64,000 bases of DNA from Aquila chrysaetos chrysaetos (GCF_900496995.4 NC_044014.1:14720501-14784500), one strand, 5' to 3'. Positions 37,001-48,646 are shown, counted from the first letter of the stretch. Numbers and translations: made by a program. Notes: a model not told the origin generated them from the sequence alone.

Positions 37001-40000
37001 AAATCTCTTGGTGTAGCTGGTTCCTCCAGGGGAAAACCCACATTGGAGCCAACTCAACTGCCGATTTCTCTTTTGCATTCAAACACAAGGCATGGCATAG
37101 GTACATTGATTACCTGGCCTTCATGGAAGACTTTATCTGGAGAAGATATGGGTTCTGAGCTCAGCTCATTCTTGGGTACCAGACCTTTAACATCATTGTA
37201 GAACTTCACAATGCAGCCAAACTCCCTTGCACACACCACAAAGCCATGTGTGATCAGACCTGCTTTTGCATCTTCATAATTGGAGAGGACTGGAAGCTTT
37301 GACTGGATAAGACTTTTCTTCAGAGTAAGGATCAGCTTCCTTCCTGCAGGATTGCACTCTAGCACCTACAAGAATGAAGTACAAGAAGGTTCAAAAAGCA
37401 TGTCTGCCATTGCCTGACCAATCCAGCTGCTAAATTCTCAGAATAAAAGATTGCAAAGCAGCTAAAGACCCTGTCTGGCAGCTCTCACCCGACACCTGAC
37501 TTCATCTCCTATGTTGTACTTCTTCTCAGGCTGCTTCAGGATCACATCAGCGAGATGCATGGATGGCACAAGCCCTTTAATCCCATCAGTCACTTTCACC
37601 TGCATCCCAATGGGTTTCAGAGCAAAAACTTTGCCCTAGAAGCCAAAATAGGGAAAAGGATCAGTAAATTCAGCATGGAAAGCAGACCGTGCACAAGTAG
37701 GAAACAGCCATGACCTATTATCACCAAATCTAATCACCCTCCAAAAAAAAAAAAATCTTAGTCCAACCCACACTCCACCCAACCAATCTGACCCATTAAC
37801 TTTTATACATTCCATAAGGTTATTTTACAACTTCTTTTCCTTAAGCACAGGCTACTTCTGCAAGATCCCTATTGACTCTGGCAACTTAGAATTGTTTCCA
37901 GAGACATATCCAATACAGTCATGACTCAGACATAAGAATGATCATAACTGAGTAACTTTCATCCCATCAGCGGATTGTGATGGTCCATACATGAACTTTT
38001 ACTTTCAGTGTAAAGAGTGCAAGGTGAGTTTTAATTTCTTTTACTCGAGTCTTTCTAAAAATGTATTCATGGTCATAAATAAATTACTGACCGTGGCTAA
38101 AATTTTATTGCCTTGGCAGCATCATGAATAAAAACTTGAACAAAATGGGGAAAGAAAAGTATTGCATTCCATTAATCGAGTCTTGCAAGGAGAAGTTTTT
38201 CTCCTCACTTTCATCTCACTAGTCTGGATCAGAAGTTGAACATACGTATTAGGCACAGGAAATGCACATTAGCTAGACCATTGTTCTTAGTATAACGGCC
38301 ACACAGGACTGCACAAGTCCTTCAGAAGCTCACCTGCACCACATCCCCTGTGTGGATATCTTGGTATTGCAGAAACCGTGCTTCAATAATCTGACTAGGA
38401 AAGAGACACAGCAAGAGATGACCAATCAGTCAACTTGAAGGAAATCCAGGATAAGAGGAGACAGTCCCCTCTTTGCCTTTCCCAAATATCCATTATCCCC
38501 CACACACCCACCAGTACTCTACAACTCCAGAGTTCTGTGTTTTACTCCAACAGACCCATCTCCCAAAACAGCTCTCTGGACATAAAGTTCAGGGAGGTTC
38601 ACCAGGCTCCATTCCAGGTGACAGCCACACAGTTATGGCCACCAGCCATGGCTCCATGACAGGGGAACCCATCATCTGTATTGCTTAAAGCCACATAGAT
38701 GGAAATACTAAGAGGGAGGAGCAAAATGGCTGGGACTTGGAATATTAAGGTTCAACTTCCTGTTCAGCCACAGTCTTCTGACATGACCTCGGCAGAAGTA
38801 ATTTAGCTTCCCTGTGCCTCAGCTCACCAACTATATAGACCGTGTCCCAATTCCCTATAGGATGGGGAGGATGTGCAAGATGCCCAGACAACCTGATGTG
38901 ACACAACAGAGATACAAGCCAAAAACCCAAAATGGCAAGTTCCAGTCCAGCAAAGCAATGTAGCGTTTTCCACTCTCAACCACACCCTTCTAATCCTTCA
39001 ATCAATTTTCTGGAAGAGTCTATGAAACTTACTATTTCAGAGATACAATACACATCTCATCCATCAGGCTGTAGTCAATGATCCGACATTTATGTTTGCA
39101 TCCTGTCTTAAATGCCCCAGGTTTAAAGGATTTTCTGGTTTTTGAAAGATGTTTCAACTAGAAAAAAACAAATTAAAATTTAGTGTTTGGAAAATGGAAG
39201 CACTGATATAGACCCTAGGTTGGAGTGGTAGCATCTGACAAAATTGTTCCTCTAACATACTCTCTCTGTGCAGCAGGTTTCACCAGTTCTTCCACAACAA
39301 CCCTCCTACATTCCAACCTGAACAAGGGTATGTATGATTTGGCAAACACCTTCCACATTCTCTTAATTTTGTTGTATTTGTCTCACAAAGAGCATAAAGG
39401 TAGAAAATAAAACCGCCTCCTAGCCTTCTTCCCCAGGAGGCTAAGATAGCTATGGAGGACTTGCCTCACCACCCTGGTACTCACCCGTGCAAATGCAAGA
39501 GTGCCATCATCAAGCTCAAAGACAGCACCAAACTGCTTGTAGAAAGCTTTCACTGTCGACTCCTCCACCACTGCCCCCATGCGATCATTGGAGAGCTGGT
39601 TTGGTGATCCCCCAGGGTGGAGGAAGGCCTGCCGTAGAGTAAGCCGCACCACCTTGGAGGTGGGGTGGATAGAGAGGATGCATGCTTTCATCTGGGAGAA
39701 GACAGTATGGTCATTAAACGCAAGTTTGTAAACAAAAGAGGAGAAAGGCACATTACTCATGTTTTTAGACATTATGCTTGGTATCTGAACTCTTTGTCCA
39801 TGTACAAGCACTTTCCAATATTACTACTAAGACATCACTTCAGTTCTAACAGCTTCAAAGATGAGGGATTTTTGCTTTTGTCTGTTGTTTACAGACTAGA
39901 CTAGTACCAATACAGTGAGGAGAACATGACTGCGCAAGTCATTTTTCTATCCCTTGCAAGTCTCTCATGCTTCCCAAATAAGTCTTCCATTACCCCAGGA

Positions 40001-43000
40001 ACGGCTTTGCTCTTTACAGCTCTAAAGCAGCCATGATAATAATTCAAAAAAAAGATGAGAAAGACAGCTATCGTCAGTAAGATTTCAGAGATTATTCCAT
40101 GGAAACATTGGAGAAGATAAGAGATGCTGTAAGCGACATGCCAACTCCAGCCATCCTTCACTCTCCTTACCACTTGATCTGGAGAATAGTTCATGGATTT
40201 CTCTGGGTCCATGTGCATGAAATCTACAATGCCAGTGAAGGAAGACAGAAAGCTCAGTTTCATCCCAAGTGGGACCACCTAGGAAGCGGAAGGAAAAGAT
40301 GCCAGAAAAAATTTGCACTCAGTTTTCATGCAGCTCAGAGAGCAACTCACACATTTCACAAAATGTCAGTGCTGATCAACAAGCGCATCACAAGAGACAG
40401 CAAAACCACTAACAATTCTGCTTTCTACATTGTTTTGCAAAAATAATCCTTTAGTTTTTTGATAATGCTGTGCATACTCTGAAAACTACTGCTAACCTGT
40501 TGAATACTTTATCTAGGTAAAGGCCAGAGAAGCACAAAATGGATCCTGTTCTGCTTCGAGCTTCAAGACCAACTTCAGGCTGAAGCCTTTATACTTGTGG
40601 CATTACAACCAGGACAGAGATCAGACTTTAGGTGAATGAAGTGGAGGGAGTGTCTAGCAGGTAACAGTGTTTGCTACTGTAAAGTAGTTGAGCCCAAGCA
40701 CAAAATTTTCCAGTGCATAAACCTCCACCTCTACTTCACCTGTCTCCCTGCCTTCAGCAAGGCTCAAAAAAAAAAAAAAAAAACAAAAACCCACCAACAA
40801 AACAAACCCAAACTAGAGCTTACCTTCTGCACTCGAGCTTTCACCACCAGCCCTGGCAATAAATTGGAGAGCGTCCAGTTCTGTCGCTCTGTTGCAAGGG
40901 ATGCAGCAACCTCTGATCGATCAACAGACAAACGGACCACTCTTCCCTCATTCTTTACTTCCACAATGATACAGTTCAGGTTCTGGCCTATTTTCAAGTC
41001 AGGCCCTACAAAGACAAGTCACAGCATAAAACCTCCACCAGGAACACTCAGGGATTCCCTTCTGATCTTTCCAAAACTTTTACAGAAAGCAGGCTGAAAT
41101 CCAACGGCTTGCTGCAGACCAGCCACAAAACTGCTGTTTTCAGCAACTCACAAAGACTCCACTTTGACCCAATCTCATTGAGGTGCACTACCACCACAGA
41201 TACAACAAGCTTTAACCTCTCTCATTCTCCACCTCCATTTTAACCCCAGCAGCTCCTCCTGCACTACTTCTTACCTCTCTTGACTGCTTTGATGTAATTT
41301 TGGGCTTTCTGACGGGGCAGGAAAGCATGAGTCCCACTGACTCCAATATCAATGAGGTAGCCATGGTCCTCCACACTAGACACAAAGCCAGAGAGCAGCT
41401 GTTGGGAGGGAAGCACTGCAATTCAGTAATGCAATGAAACTGCTGGGTCTTCAAAGAATGCACATCTGGTAAGATTCCCCACCCAAGTACTCACTTGTTT
41501 CATAAGGACAGAGCACCAAGTTTTCCAGAGCAGCAGAAAGAACACTACATTCTTTCTTATTACACAGCTCATCTGGCAGTGAGGTCTCAACTCTACCCTT
41601 ATCCAACTATGCATGTATGGAGTTCAGAAACGGGTAGGGAAAAAAAATTGGGATGCTCAAAAAATAGTAGGTGGTCTAATTGCAGGCACGTGCCTACAAT
41701 CATACAGCTGGAAACACGAAAACTAAACAACTAAGCACCTCTGCAAGGCATGTTAAATACTATTCTCTGCATAAATAACAAAAAAACCTACCCAGAAAGA
41801 AAGCATTAAATAACTTGTCCATATCAAAACAGAATCGGGCAAATTGATTTCATGAGTGACAGCCTGGAGCCAAGACCCAATACTGCCCTCTCCTCCCAGG
41901 TCTCTTCCATGGTGGGAGCAGCTCCACATTCTGGTCTGATCCCATGCAAGGACAAACTGAAATGTTCTCCCATGCACTGTGCAAGAGGCACCTCCAAAGC
42001 CTACAGAGGCTGTGACAGACCCAGAACACGTACCATGCCCGATGCTAGTGCTGAAGCGTTCAGACCCTTATTGACCTTCTTGGGGTCAATTGATAATTTG
42101 ATACTCCGACGTCCATCAGCACTTTTCTCAACGCTGGTCACGATGCACCTGACAAGCATCCCTGGAGAATACATGTCCGAGAGCGAATTCAAGTCCTGCC
42201 CAGCAAGATGATCAAGAGAGAAACATACAAATTTTACAATATTAAATAATATAAGGAGGCCAGAATTTGTTACTGAAGTAGCTTTTGAAATCAAAATCCC
42301 ATAGTAAAGTCTTGTTTCTCTGTCAACCCTACAATAAGAGACAGGAAATGCCACAAACACCACGATCTCAATACAGAGGCAGGATGACACTATGCAATGT
42401 TAGCAAGACTGGTACGCTTTGCTTAAAAAGGAATACTGTGTGGGCTGGAGTCAGGAGGTTGCAGCTGAGGAAACATGTACAGAGCCAACAATGACCCTAA
42501 CCTCACCTCCCTCATTAACAGAGAAAAACACCACCACCAAAAGGCTACTGTACTTGGCAGGTCCACACTCCACACCACCTTGGGAAAACTTTTGGAGTGC
42601 TGACACCAGAGAGACAGGGTAACAGGTTACTCCATCCTCTTTCTTTCTAGCAATCAGCATTATCAGGAAATTGCAAAGTTTGCTTCGAAAAGCCAGTTCC
42701 AAACCAACGTCAGTCTACATTAGCACTACGCAGTAGCATGTTGCATGTGTCAACACACAATTAAACTGCAAGGACTGTGCTACTCCCCATGCCCCTGAAA
42801 AACACTTGCACGCTCACAACATTTTCCAACCATTTCCCTAACTTCCTGCCATCGTTGCCTACAGCCAGGAATAAGTATTTAGCTTCAGCAGCAAATAGGC
42901 AACACAAATCTCTTCATGTTCAACAGGCTGTCTACGAAGTTCAAGGACTATTCAGCCAAAGCTAAGGCATTGCAGGTGATCAAATTCAAGTCAGCTGCAA

Positions 43001-44283
43001 TACACTAGAAACCAGGCTCCTAAGCAAGACCTCAGGGGTGGTTCTGAGGTATTATGAACACCCCCTAGCTTCCAGGCACAAATCACAGCCTCAGTCCAAG
43101 GTCTCACCTCCAGGAGTTCTCCTTGGGCCACCTCTTTGCTCAGCAGTTTGCTGTAGGCATCGCTGATCTGTGTGACCGGCACAAATCCTGAAAGTCCATT
43201 GGGCAAGCTGATGACTAGCTCGTAGTCACTGACCTCTTTTATACAACCAAGGAGCAGCATCCCCTCACAGAGCGCCTGGGAAAGCAGGAAGAATAGCATA
43301 CCATGGATATCTTGGCAAGTCAGTGATAACAGTGGTAAACACATTTTTGTCCCAAATCACTGATGTATTTTACAGGTTTAGCGAGGAAGAACATGCCATT
43401 TTTACATAGCCCAGAAGAGAGGGGCACACAAAATCAAAACATTTATCCACAAACCTCAATTGTCAGTGGTTCAATATTCACAACACTGTCTTTAGCAGTG
43501 GCTATGTTGTCTGCCTTGAACTTTTTCTGCTTTCCTTGAACACTCTGGCTCCTTTTTCTTTTCTGGGATTGTTCTTCATGGTGAACCTAAAGCAGATGAT
43601 AAGCAGAGAAGGTAAAAAATAAAAGTGGAAAAAGAGATGAACTTTGCACTAAGGCAGAACTCTGTTGCCAGAAATAAAATTAGAAGAAAATACTAGGATC
43701 AGAGAAAAAAAGAGAACAACCTTGCTAACGGCTATATGTCTACATGCAAGTCTTCGAAAATATCTCCTTTGGGCTGAGGCTGATAATTTATAAAACTGTG
43801 AATCTTGCGAATGGAAAAGAATGGCGCAAGTGATTTGCACCACATTCTACTAACAGAAAAAGAAAGATCAAACTTAGTCTGTATCCACTAACACCAGCCT
43901 CACTACACGAGCACCTCGGGAATAAGATGCTTGTGGGAAGTTTAAAAGCTAAAGCCTGATCGATAATTTTGATTGAACTTTTTCCGTCATCACATGCAAC
44001 ATGCATCAGATATCAGGGACCTTTAAGAGATCAGGATGAAGGTGGATGTCAGCAGTTACCTCTTTCTGGAAGTCCCTTCTACAGTTTACTGTAGAAGTAA
44101 GGGATAGGAAGGATTGCAGGTCATATTCTGACAGTGGGAGAACCCTGAGAAGAATTAATCAAGAATACGCAAACAACATACATCAAACAAGTTGTCCCGC
44201 TCTAACTTTGTGTTGGGTGTTTTTCCCTCTGTGGGTTTTTTCTGGATGCCCCCTCGAGGAAAGTTTTCTTCCAGGGATGCCAT
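19038..44283 (-). CDS. PDCD11: PDCD11 / RRP5 homolog, ribosome-biogenesis scaffold
   Basis: PDCD11 is the nucleolar Rrp5 orthologue, an RNA-binding scaffold needed for pre-rRNA cleavages leading to 18S and 5.8S rRNA; in mammals it also binds NF-kB. Coding exons, 5' to 3': 44182-44283, 43455-43586, 43108-43275, 42034-42195, 41275-41398, 40824-41005, 40171-40278, 39485-39691, 39033-39157, 38334-38394, 37489-37635, 37114-37365, 36154-36297, 35251-35451, 34515-34685, 33895-34114, 31410-31562, 30238-30353, 29552-30072, 28985-29047, 28403-28511, 27802-27891, 27372-27474, 26659-26836, 25938-25994, 25008-25130, 24587-24709, 24197-24392, 23663-23785, 23191-23334, 21895-22145, 21081-21249, 20655-20808, 19916-20081, 19038-19209. 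They total 1838 aa, against 1871 in human, with consistent phases. Order: basic N-terminus ([12 protein letters not shown]), a long series of S1 RNA-binding repeats (about residues 80-1420), an acidic/lysine-rich linker (about 1430-1560) and C-terminal HAT/TPR-like repeats (about 1560-1830) with the near-invariant [20 protein letters not shown]. The exon 14 donor is weak. It is transcribed away from ATP5MK. Confidence 0.96.
25802..25824 (+). repeat. Poly(A) tract in a PDCD11 intron
   Basis: Twenty-three consecutive A on +, that is poly(U) in the PDCD11 transcript, about 110 bases downstream of the 57-nt exon 25. Similar pure A runs lie in other PDCD11 introns at 29128-29146 and 40766-40783. 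Confidence 0.9.
26260..26400 (+). repeat. Ancient MIR/L2-like repeat relic in a PDCD11 intron
   Basis: AACAAGTCTGTGAAGTAGG, then ACTTGCCAAACAGCCCACAG and CAGAGCTGGGATAAG follow the order of the MIR/L2 consensus (AACAACTCTGTGAGGTAGG ... ACTTGCCCAAGGTCACACAG ... GCAGAGCTGGGATT). This is one of the best preserved relics in the window. Confidence 0.55.
31105..31260 (+). repeat. Ancient MIR/L2-like repeat relic in a PDCD11 intron
   Basis: CTCGGAGCACAAACTAGACC, then TTTACAGATGGCATAACAGA and GGCACAAATAGGTTTAAATG, match the order TCTCAAAGCACTTTACA ... ACAGATGGGGAAACTGAGGCACAGAGAGGTTAAGTG of the MIR/L2 tail. Confidence 0.5.
36465..36572 (+). repeat. Ancient MIR-like repeat relic in a PDCD11 intron
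   Basis: CATTAAATGACTTGCTAGAA, GTAGCAGGTCTGTAGCAGAG and TTGAGAATAAAATTCAGTTC align by eye with GTTAAGTGACTTGCCCAAGG ... AGCAGGTCAGTGGCAGAG ... GGGAATAGAACCCAGG, the 3' part of MIR-type repeats. Confidence 0.5.
38728..38865 (-). repeat. Ancient MIR-like repeat relic in a PDCD11 intron
   Basis: TTCAACTTCCTGTTCAGCCA, then CTGACATGACCTCGGCAGAA and TTAGCTTCCCTGTGCCTCAG resemble the reverse of MIR (CCAGTTCTGCCAC ... GTGTGACCTTGGGCAAG ... TTAACCTCTCTGTGCCTCAG). It lies antisense to the copies at 26.3 and 36.5 kb. Confidence 0.55.
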
Positions 44284-45240
44284 ACTTGCACTTCTATAGG
44301 ACAAATGACGAAACAGAGATTAAATGTGCAGTTGTTACACTTGTTCCTCACAAACACTGAAGAGAAGTAAGAGTGAACTACCCCCAAACTACGAAATCGT
44401 TCAGATGGCTACTTTACAGTCAGTGACAAAACAAAAACTCACGTCCAAACGTACTTAACATTTGACTACACTGAAGCGTTGCAATGGTACATCTAAATAT
44501 GTGCATCCCTAACACTTTTTACTATTGCCCAATTCTACTAGAGTAATAATTTTTTTAAGGGATTCAGAAGCACCACATAGATACTCATAAAACTGCTTTA
44601 ACCATAAGTTACCTGAATAGATCTTTATTATATTCAGTGGACAAGCTGAAATTACCAGCTTCAGTCATCAAGGAGAAAGTTGTGAGTGAAACGCTAAGTA
44701 AGCTTGGTCTGCATGTTTACTTTTTGGACACCACCCTTAAAGGTTAACATAATTTGATACATCTTTGTGTAAGCCGTACCTCTCTACATATATTTAATAG
44801 ATACGTTTAACATTACTACGTTTCAATCAGTAAACACCACCTTACTTATTAGGTCACGATTCACATGCTATTTATGACTTTAGTCAACGGTCCTTCTACA
44901 GAAATTAGCACTGAAACGCTATGTTGTCAAATTTAAAGCAGTCCGTTAGACATACAAAACTCCTTTAAATGTGAAAGCGCGTCATAAGATTAAAGTTCAT
45001 CAAGGCACGCTTCGTCAAAGGGCTCGCTGAGCAAGAGACGCCTTCCACGGCCGGTAACTGAGCCGGCTGCACCGGCCACGCCTGCGCCGGGCAAGGCGGG
45101 AGCTCTGCCCGCAGGGGCCTTACCTCCCCCGGCCGCTGTCGCTCTGGCCCCCGCAGCCCCTCTCTGGCTGCCGCCGGGCCCCGGGCCGCTGCCGGGGGGA
45201 GCCCGGGACGGGGGAGCGGGACCGGGAACCGCACGCGTGC
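44284..45240 (-). other. PDCD11: PDCD11 5' UTR: noncoding exon 1 and intron 1
   Basis: On the - strand a donor (GGGGGAG|GTAAG, exon edge at 45124) lies in the CpG-rich promoter. A matching acceptor (TCCTATAG|AAGTGCAAGT) sits ten bases before the PDCD11 ATG, with the exon edge at 44293. This gives a noncoding first exon running from 45124 to about 45.24 kb and an intron of about 0.83 kb. The exact transcription start cannot be read from sequence. Confidence 0.65.
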
Positions 45241-45500
45241 AGCACGTCGAGCCGGCCGGAAGCAGTACGGCGGGCAAAGGGGAACAGGCAAGCGGAAGCG
45301 GCGGGCCTGCTTCTCAGCCAACCAGAAGCTCGGGGGCGGAGAGAACCCGCTCGCTGGGGGGCGTGCAGCCAATCCGCGCGGCCCGCGGTGGCTGCGCGCG
45401 GCGCTCGGCGGCCGCCATTTTGTGGGAGGGCGCTGGCGAAGGGCAGAGCGCGACGGCGGGGCGGCGGCGGCGGTAGCGGCTGAGGTAAGCCTGGGCGCCC
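45124..45500. promoter_or_regulatory. Bidirectional CpG-island promoter of PDCD11 and ATP5MK
   Basis: The two first exons diverge from a very GC- and CpG-rich block. It contains a CCAAT box in NF-Y context (CAGCCAATCCG, CCAAT at 45369-45373) and a YY1 site (GCCGCCATTTTG, 45411-45422) about 60 bases before the ATP5MK exon 1 donor (gtaagc at 45485). No TATA box is seen. The head-to-head arrangement of these two genes is the same in human. Confidence 0.75.
45411..45422 (+). promoter_or_regulatory. YY1 site at the ATP5MK 5' end
   Basis: GCCGCCATTTTG is a full YY1 core, and its reverse complement reads CAAAATGGCGGC. Its position, just ahead of or at the presumed ATP5MK transcription start, is typical of YY1 in housekeeping promoters. 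Confidence 0.65.
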
Positions 45501-48500
45501 GCGGCGGAGGGTGCCTGCCCCGGCCGCGGACCCTTGCCCGTGCCTCCTCGTGTAGGGCTGCGCCGCCGGGCGGGAGAGCGGCTCTCTGCGGCGCCGAGCC
45601 GCGTCTGTCCCCTGGGGCGCCCGCGACCTTCAGCCGCGGCGTCGCTCCCCTCTGAGTACCAGGCGCCGCCGCGTCCCTTCCCCCGGCCCGACGCAAGCTG
45701 AGGCGAGGGAGCGCCGGGGTCGCGGCTGTCTGCGCCGGCGAGATGGACCCGGCTTCTGCGCGGGGCTGGGGCGAGCGCGGCAGCCGGCGGTGCCTGGTGT
45801 CAGGGTAGCCGGCGGGCCGGGCCGCGCCTGGCAAGGGCACCGGGCTGTTCCGAAAAAGAAAACTTGTGTTGTGGTCTCTGGGCTCTGAGCCGTCTTCGGA
45901 AGGACGCAGTGACTCTTCTCCAGGCTTTTGCATCGGTCAGGCATGAGAAAAGGCGACCTTGGCTTTCCAAGTCGCGTACGGCAGATGTTCAGGGGGTTTG
46001 TTTCGTTAAGGTTTTTAACTATTGCATAGTCAATCCATTACAGGCACGCCTACTTGATTATACACTGGAGAGGTACGTTACTGGATTGGGTTTGTATAAG
46101 AGCTGTGTTAGTGAACATAGCACCTGCTGTAGCAGTTTCCTGTATCCCTCCTCTTCTGGGGTGCTGGTGGCTACAGCATCTGCCTGGTTTGGTAGGTAAC
46201 CGTATGGCATGTGTGCCTCTTCTGGGGTGAGTTACAAGATAAACAACAAATGTTTGTCCTAAACATAAAACCCTCTTAAACATAAGAAAAAGATATCTCT
46301 AAACGTTAAAAAGAAAACCCTTTTTATTGTAAGGGTGATCAAATACTGGAACAGGCTCCCCAGAGCAGTTGTGGAGTCTCCCTCTCTGAAGATACTAAAA
46401 AGCTGACTGGACATGTTCCTGAGTGACCTGCTGTAGCTGCCCCTGCTTTGAGCAGGTTGGGGTTGGACTATGCAATCTCCAGAGGTGCCAAACTGAACCA
46501 TTCAGGGAATCTGCAAGTATGCTACTGTAGCCATGCCAGGCTTTTGCGTTAATGAACTTCTTACAGTAGATCTGAAACTTTGGTCCAGACACAGACAAAA
46601 TACAAAAGTGTGCCCTCGTGTACTTAGTGTTTTTGTTGTTCTTGTGAAAGCACTGAGGCTTTGTAGCTGGCTCAAGTAACTTGGTGATCTAGCTGAAAAA
46701 TAAGTGGGGGGGGGGGGAAAAGTATCTTTTTTCTAGACCTGTGAATACTAGGGTGGGCAAGTAAGATGCAATAGAAACGTGCAGCTGAGAACAGGGCAGT
46801 TCTTGTTAACAACTTGCACTCTAATATGGTATAAAAGTTGTAAAGCAGCATTTTGAATCACAAAACAGAGTAGTAGTCTAGTCTGAATCTTGTCACCAAG
46901 TTTTTGAGTATGTAATTGAAGCTGCTTCTTAGCTGAACTAGTGAAGATTTATCTTAATTAGGTATTGCAGATTCCTGAACAATTAGTATAAATTTGCCTG
47001 TGTTGAAAGGTTGTGTAGGCAGGACTGGCAGGTCTGTTCTTTTTAAGTGCTTTGAGGAATTTTCCCTTTTATTATCATCATAATCCTGATTTTTTTTTTT
47101 TTTTTGTGTTTAAACTGAGTTGAATGAACTTTGAAAATCGTAAATGTTTTTCCCTTCAGAACCCCTCATTTGCTTATCTGCTGTTGTCACCTGTTTTGTA
47201 CGTTAAGATAGAGTGCTCTGAATGCGTCTGCTCCTTCCTTATGTTGAATGTCCAACTGTCTGTTGAATGTGCTGCAAGCAGATTTAATAGCTGACAATGG
47301 AATTAAGTTCAGTGTAGACATTAGTTTGATTTTTCTATTGATCCTGTCCAGCTGACTTTAAATTTGTTAACTGTCCTGTATTGCTCGTTAGGACAAGCAG
47401 CCATGGCTGGCCATGACTCAGGATCTCAACACCAGTTCACTGGATTTCAGAAGTACTTCAATTCCTATACCATCACAGGCAGAAGGAATGTATGTATTAC
47501 GTATTTTAACTTTTGTAGTCTAGTATAATGGTGTTTTCTGGGTTTTAGACTGAAACTAAACTTAACTTTTATGTTTTCCAGTATGTAATAGCAACATACA
47601 CCAGTATTGCAATGCTCATCTTGTATTTCAAGCTTAGACCTAAAAAGAAAACTCCTGCTGTGGCAGATAAGTAAATGGTAAGTGGCTCGTGTTCTTCTGG
47701 GACCAAAATGCTTCAATGCCAGCCCAGGAAGAAAGAGTGACAAAGGGCAAGTGGCTAATAATACAATGTAATTAGAGAGAGAGAAATGCAGGCATGTGAA
47801 CTTTGTATTTATCATTTGAAATCTCAACTAAACTATAGCATCAGCTTATTTGGGGGCATTCTGAATGAAGTAGGTTGTTAAAGCAGGTTGCAGAATGTAT
47901 GGGATACTGGTATTCTGTTTGTTCTTCTGACGTGGTAAATGGGACTAGGGACAGCATGCAGGGAGGAAGAGTAAGCAAGGAGGGAGGAGTGGAAGGATGT
48001 TGCAGCTAGGTTCATCAAACTTTGCCTACAACTATTAGGTGCCTCTGGTCTGCCCTTTTGCTGTAAAATAGGGATAACTGTTGCTTTGCAGGTTATTGAA
48101 ATAATAAAGTAGTACTTAGTTGTATTGGAGAATTCCAAGCACAGATCAATGCAGTCTGTTAAAACCTTCCTTTGAACAGAGTAAAGGAGCACCATACAGT
48201 GGAACTGTATATATTGTACCCCTGATTATGCAAGGTCCATATAGGAGTGATTGGACTTGTTCTTGTGTAGCAACAACCAAGTGTTACAAAACTCTCAAGT
48301 CACTTTCAAATACAAAATTTCAACTGAAGTGGCATTTTGAAAAAAACTATGGTCTGTCCTCATAGTCTGCAAAAAGGGGTAGAAAACAAAAAGCTTGAGC
48401 ATTGTTGTGTGTTAAAGGGACATCAGTCATTTCTTCCTGGGTGTACTGAAATGTGCCTCCTCATAACTAAAACTGTTTGGGGAAGGGGGATGCTCAGTTA

Positions 48501-48640
48501 CTAGTACCACTGTGCAAGACTTGCTATGTTTGATCTCTCTTCTCTTGGCAGGTTGCTGGCATGTCCAAACCTCCAGTCTGTGTCAGTGTAATGCAAGCTG
48601 ATGACCTGTTGTGGCTAATAAAATATAAATAATTACTTGT
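45430..48640 (+). CDS. ATP5MK: ATP5MK (USMG5/DAPIT), ATP synthase membrane subunit k
   Basis: This small inner-membrane subunit of mitochondrial F1Fo-ATP synthase helps maintain the enzyme and its dimer rows. Exon 1 is noncoding and ends at 45484. Exon 2 is 47392-47489 with the ATG at 47403, exon 3 is 47582-47677 with the stop at 47672-47674, and noncoding exon 4 starts at 48552. CDS is 47403-47489 joined to 47582-47674, giving 59 aa against 58 in human. Recognisable elements are the start MAGHDSGSQHQFTGFQKYFN, a single membrane helix at about residues 30-47 (YVIATYTSIAMLILYFKL) and the basic tail RPKKKTPAVADK. The poly(A) signal is at 48617-48622. The gene is too short to score in ORF calling but is unambiguous by homology, splice sites and synteny. 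The 5' end is approximate. Confidence 0.95.
46262..46491 (+). repeat. CR1 LINE 3'-end fragment in ATP5MK intron 1
   Basis: Contains GGGTGATCAAATACTGGAAC, CTCCCCAGAGCAGTTGTGGA, a CTGGACATGTTCCTGAGTGA block and GGTTGGACTATGCAATCTCC, all in CR1 order and in the same strand as ATP5MK. It is 5'-truncated. The extreme ATTCTRTG tail is not evident. Confidence 0.9.
46705..46717 (+). repeat. Poly(G) run in ATP5MK intron 1
   Basis: About thirteen consecutive G follow TAAGT and run into A-rich sequence. This is a homopolymer likely to vary in length and to be error-prone in sequencing. Confidence 0.85.
48035..48125 (-). repeat. MIR-like repeat relic in ATP5MK intron 3
   Basis: TTTTGCTGTAAAATAGGGAT, then AACTGTTGCTTTGCAGGTTA and TTGAAATAATAAAG resemble the MIR/L2 3' segment CATCTGTAAAATGGGGATAA followed by CACAGGGTTGTTGTGAGG. 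It is diverged and judged by eye. Confidence 0.45.
48617..48622 (+). terminator. ATP5MK: ATP5MK poly(A) signal
   Basis: AATAAA in GGCTAATAAAATATAAAT, 65 bases into the presumed final exon that begins after the ctcttggcag acceptor. Cleavage is expected about 10-30 bases downstream. Confidence 0.8.
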
Positions 48641-48646
48641 TTTATT
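48641..48646 (-). terminator. Candidate distal TAF5 poly(A) signal, opposing that of ATP5MK
   Basis: TTTATT on + (AATAAA on -) starts 18 bases after the end of the ATP5MK signal. In human the TAF5 and ATP5MK 3' ends overlap slightly, so this site could end a TAF5 3' UTR of about 3 kb. Nearer canonical signals on the - strand exist at 50316-50321, 50199-50204 and 49945-49950. Confidence 0.35.

Noticed and set aside
44965-45933. 322-codon open frame on - across the PDCD11/ATP5MK promoter
   Set aside because: It is caused by CpG-island composition. It covers both first exons and the shared promoter and has no homology that I recognise.
45500-48600. Possible miR-1307 orthologue within ATP5MK, as in human
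   Set aside because: No matching hairpin sequence was recognised by eye. A covariance or BLAST search would be needed.
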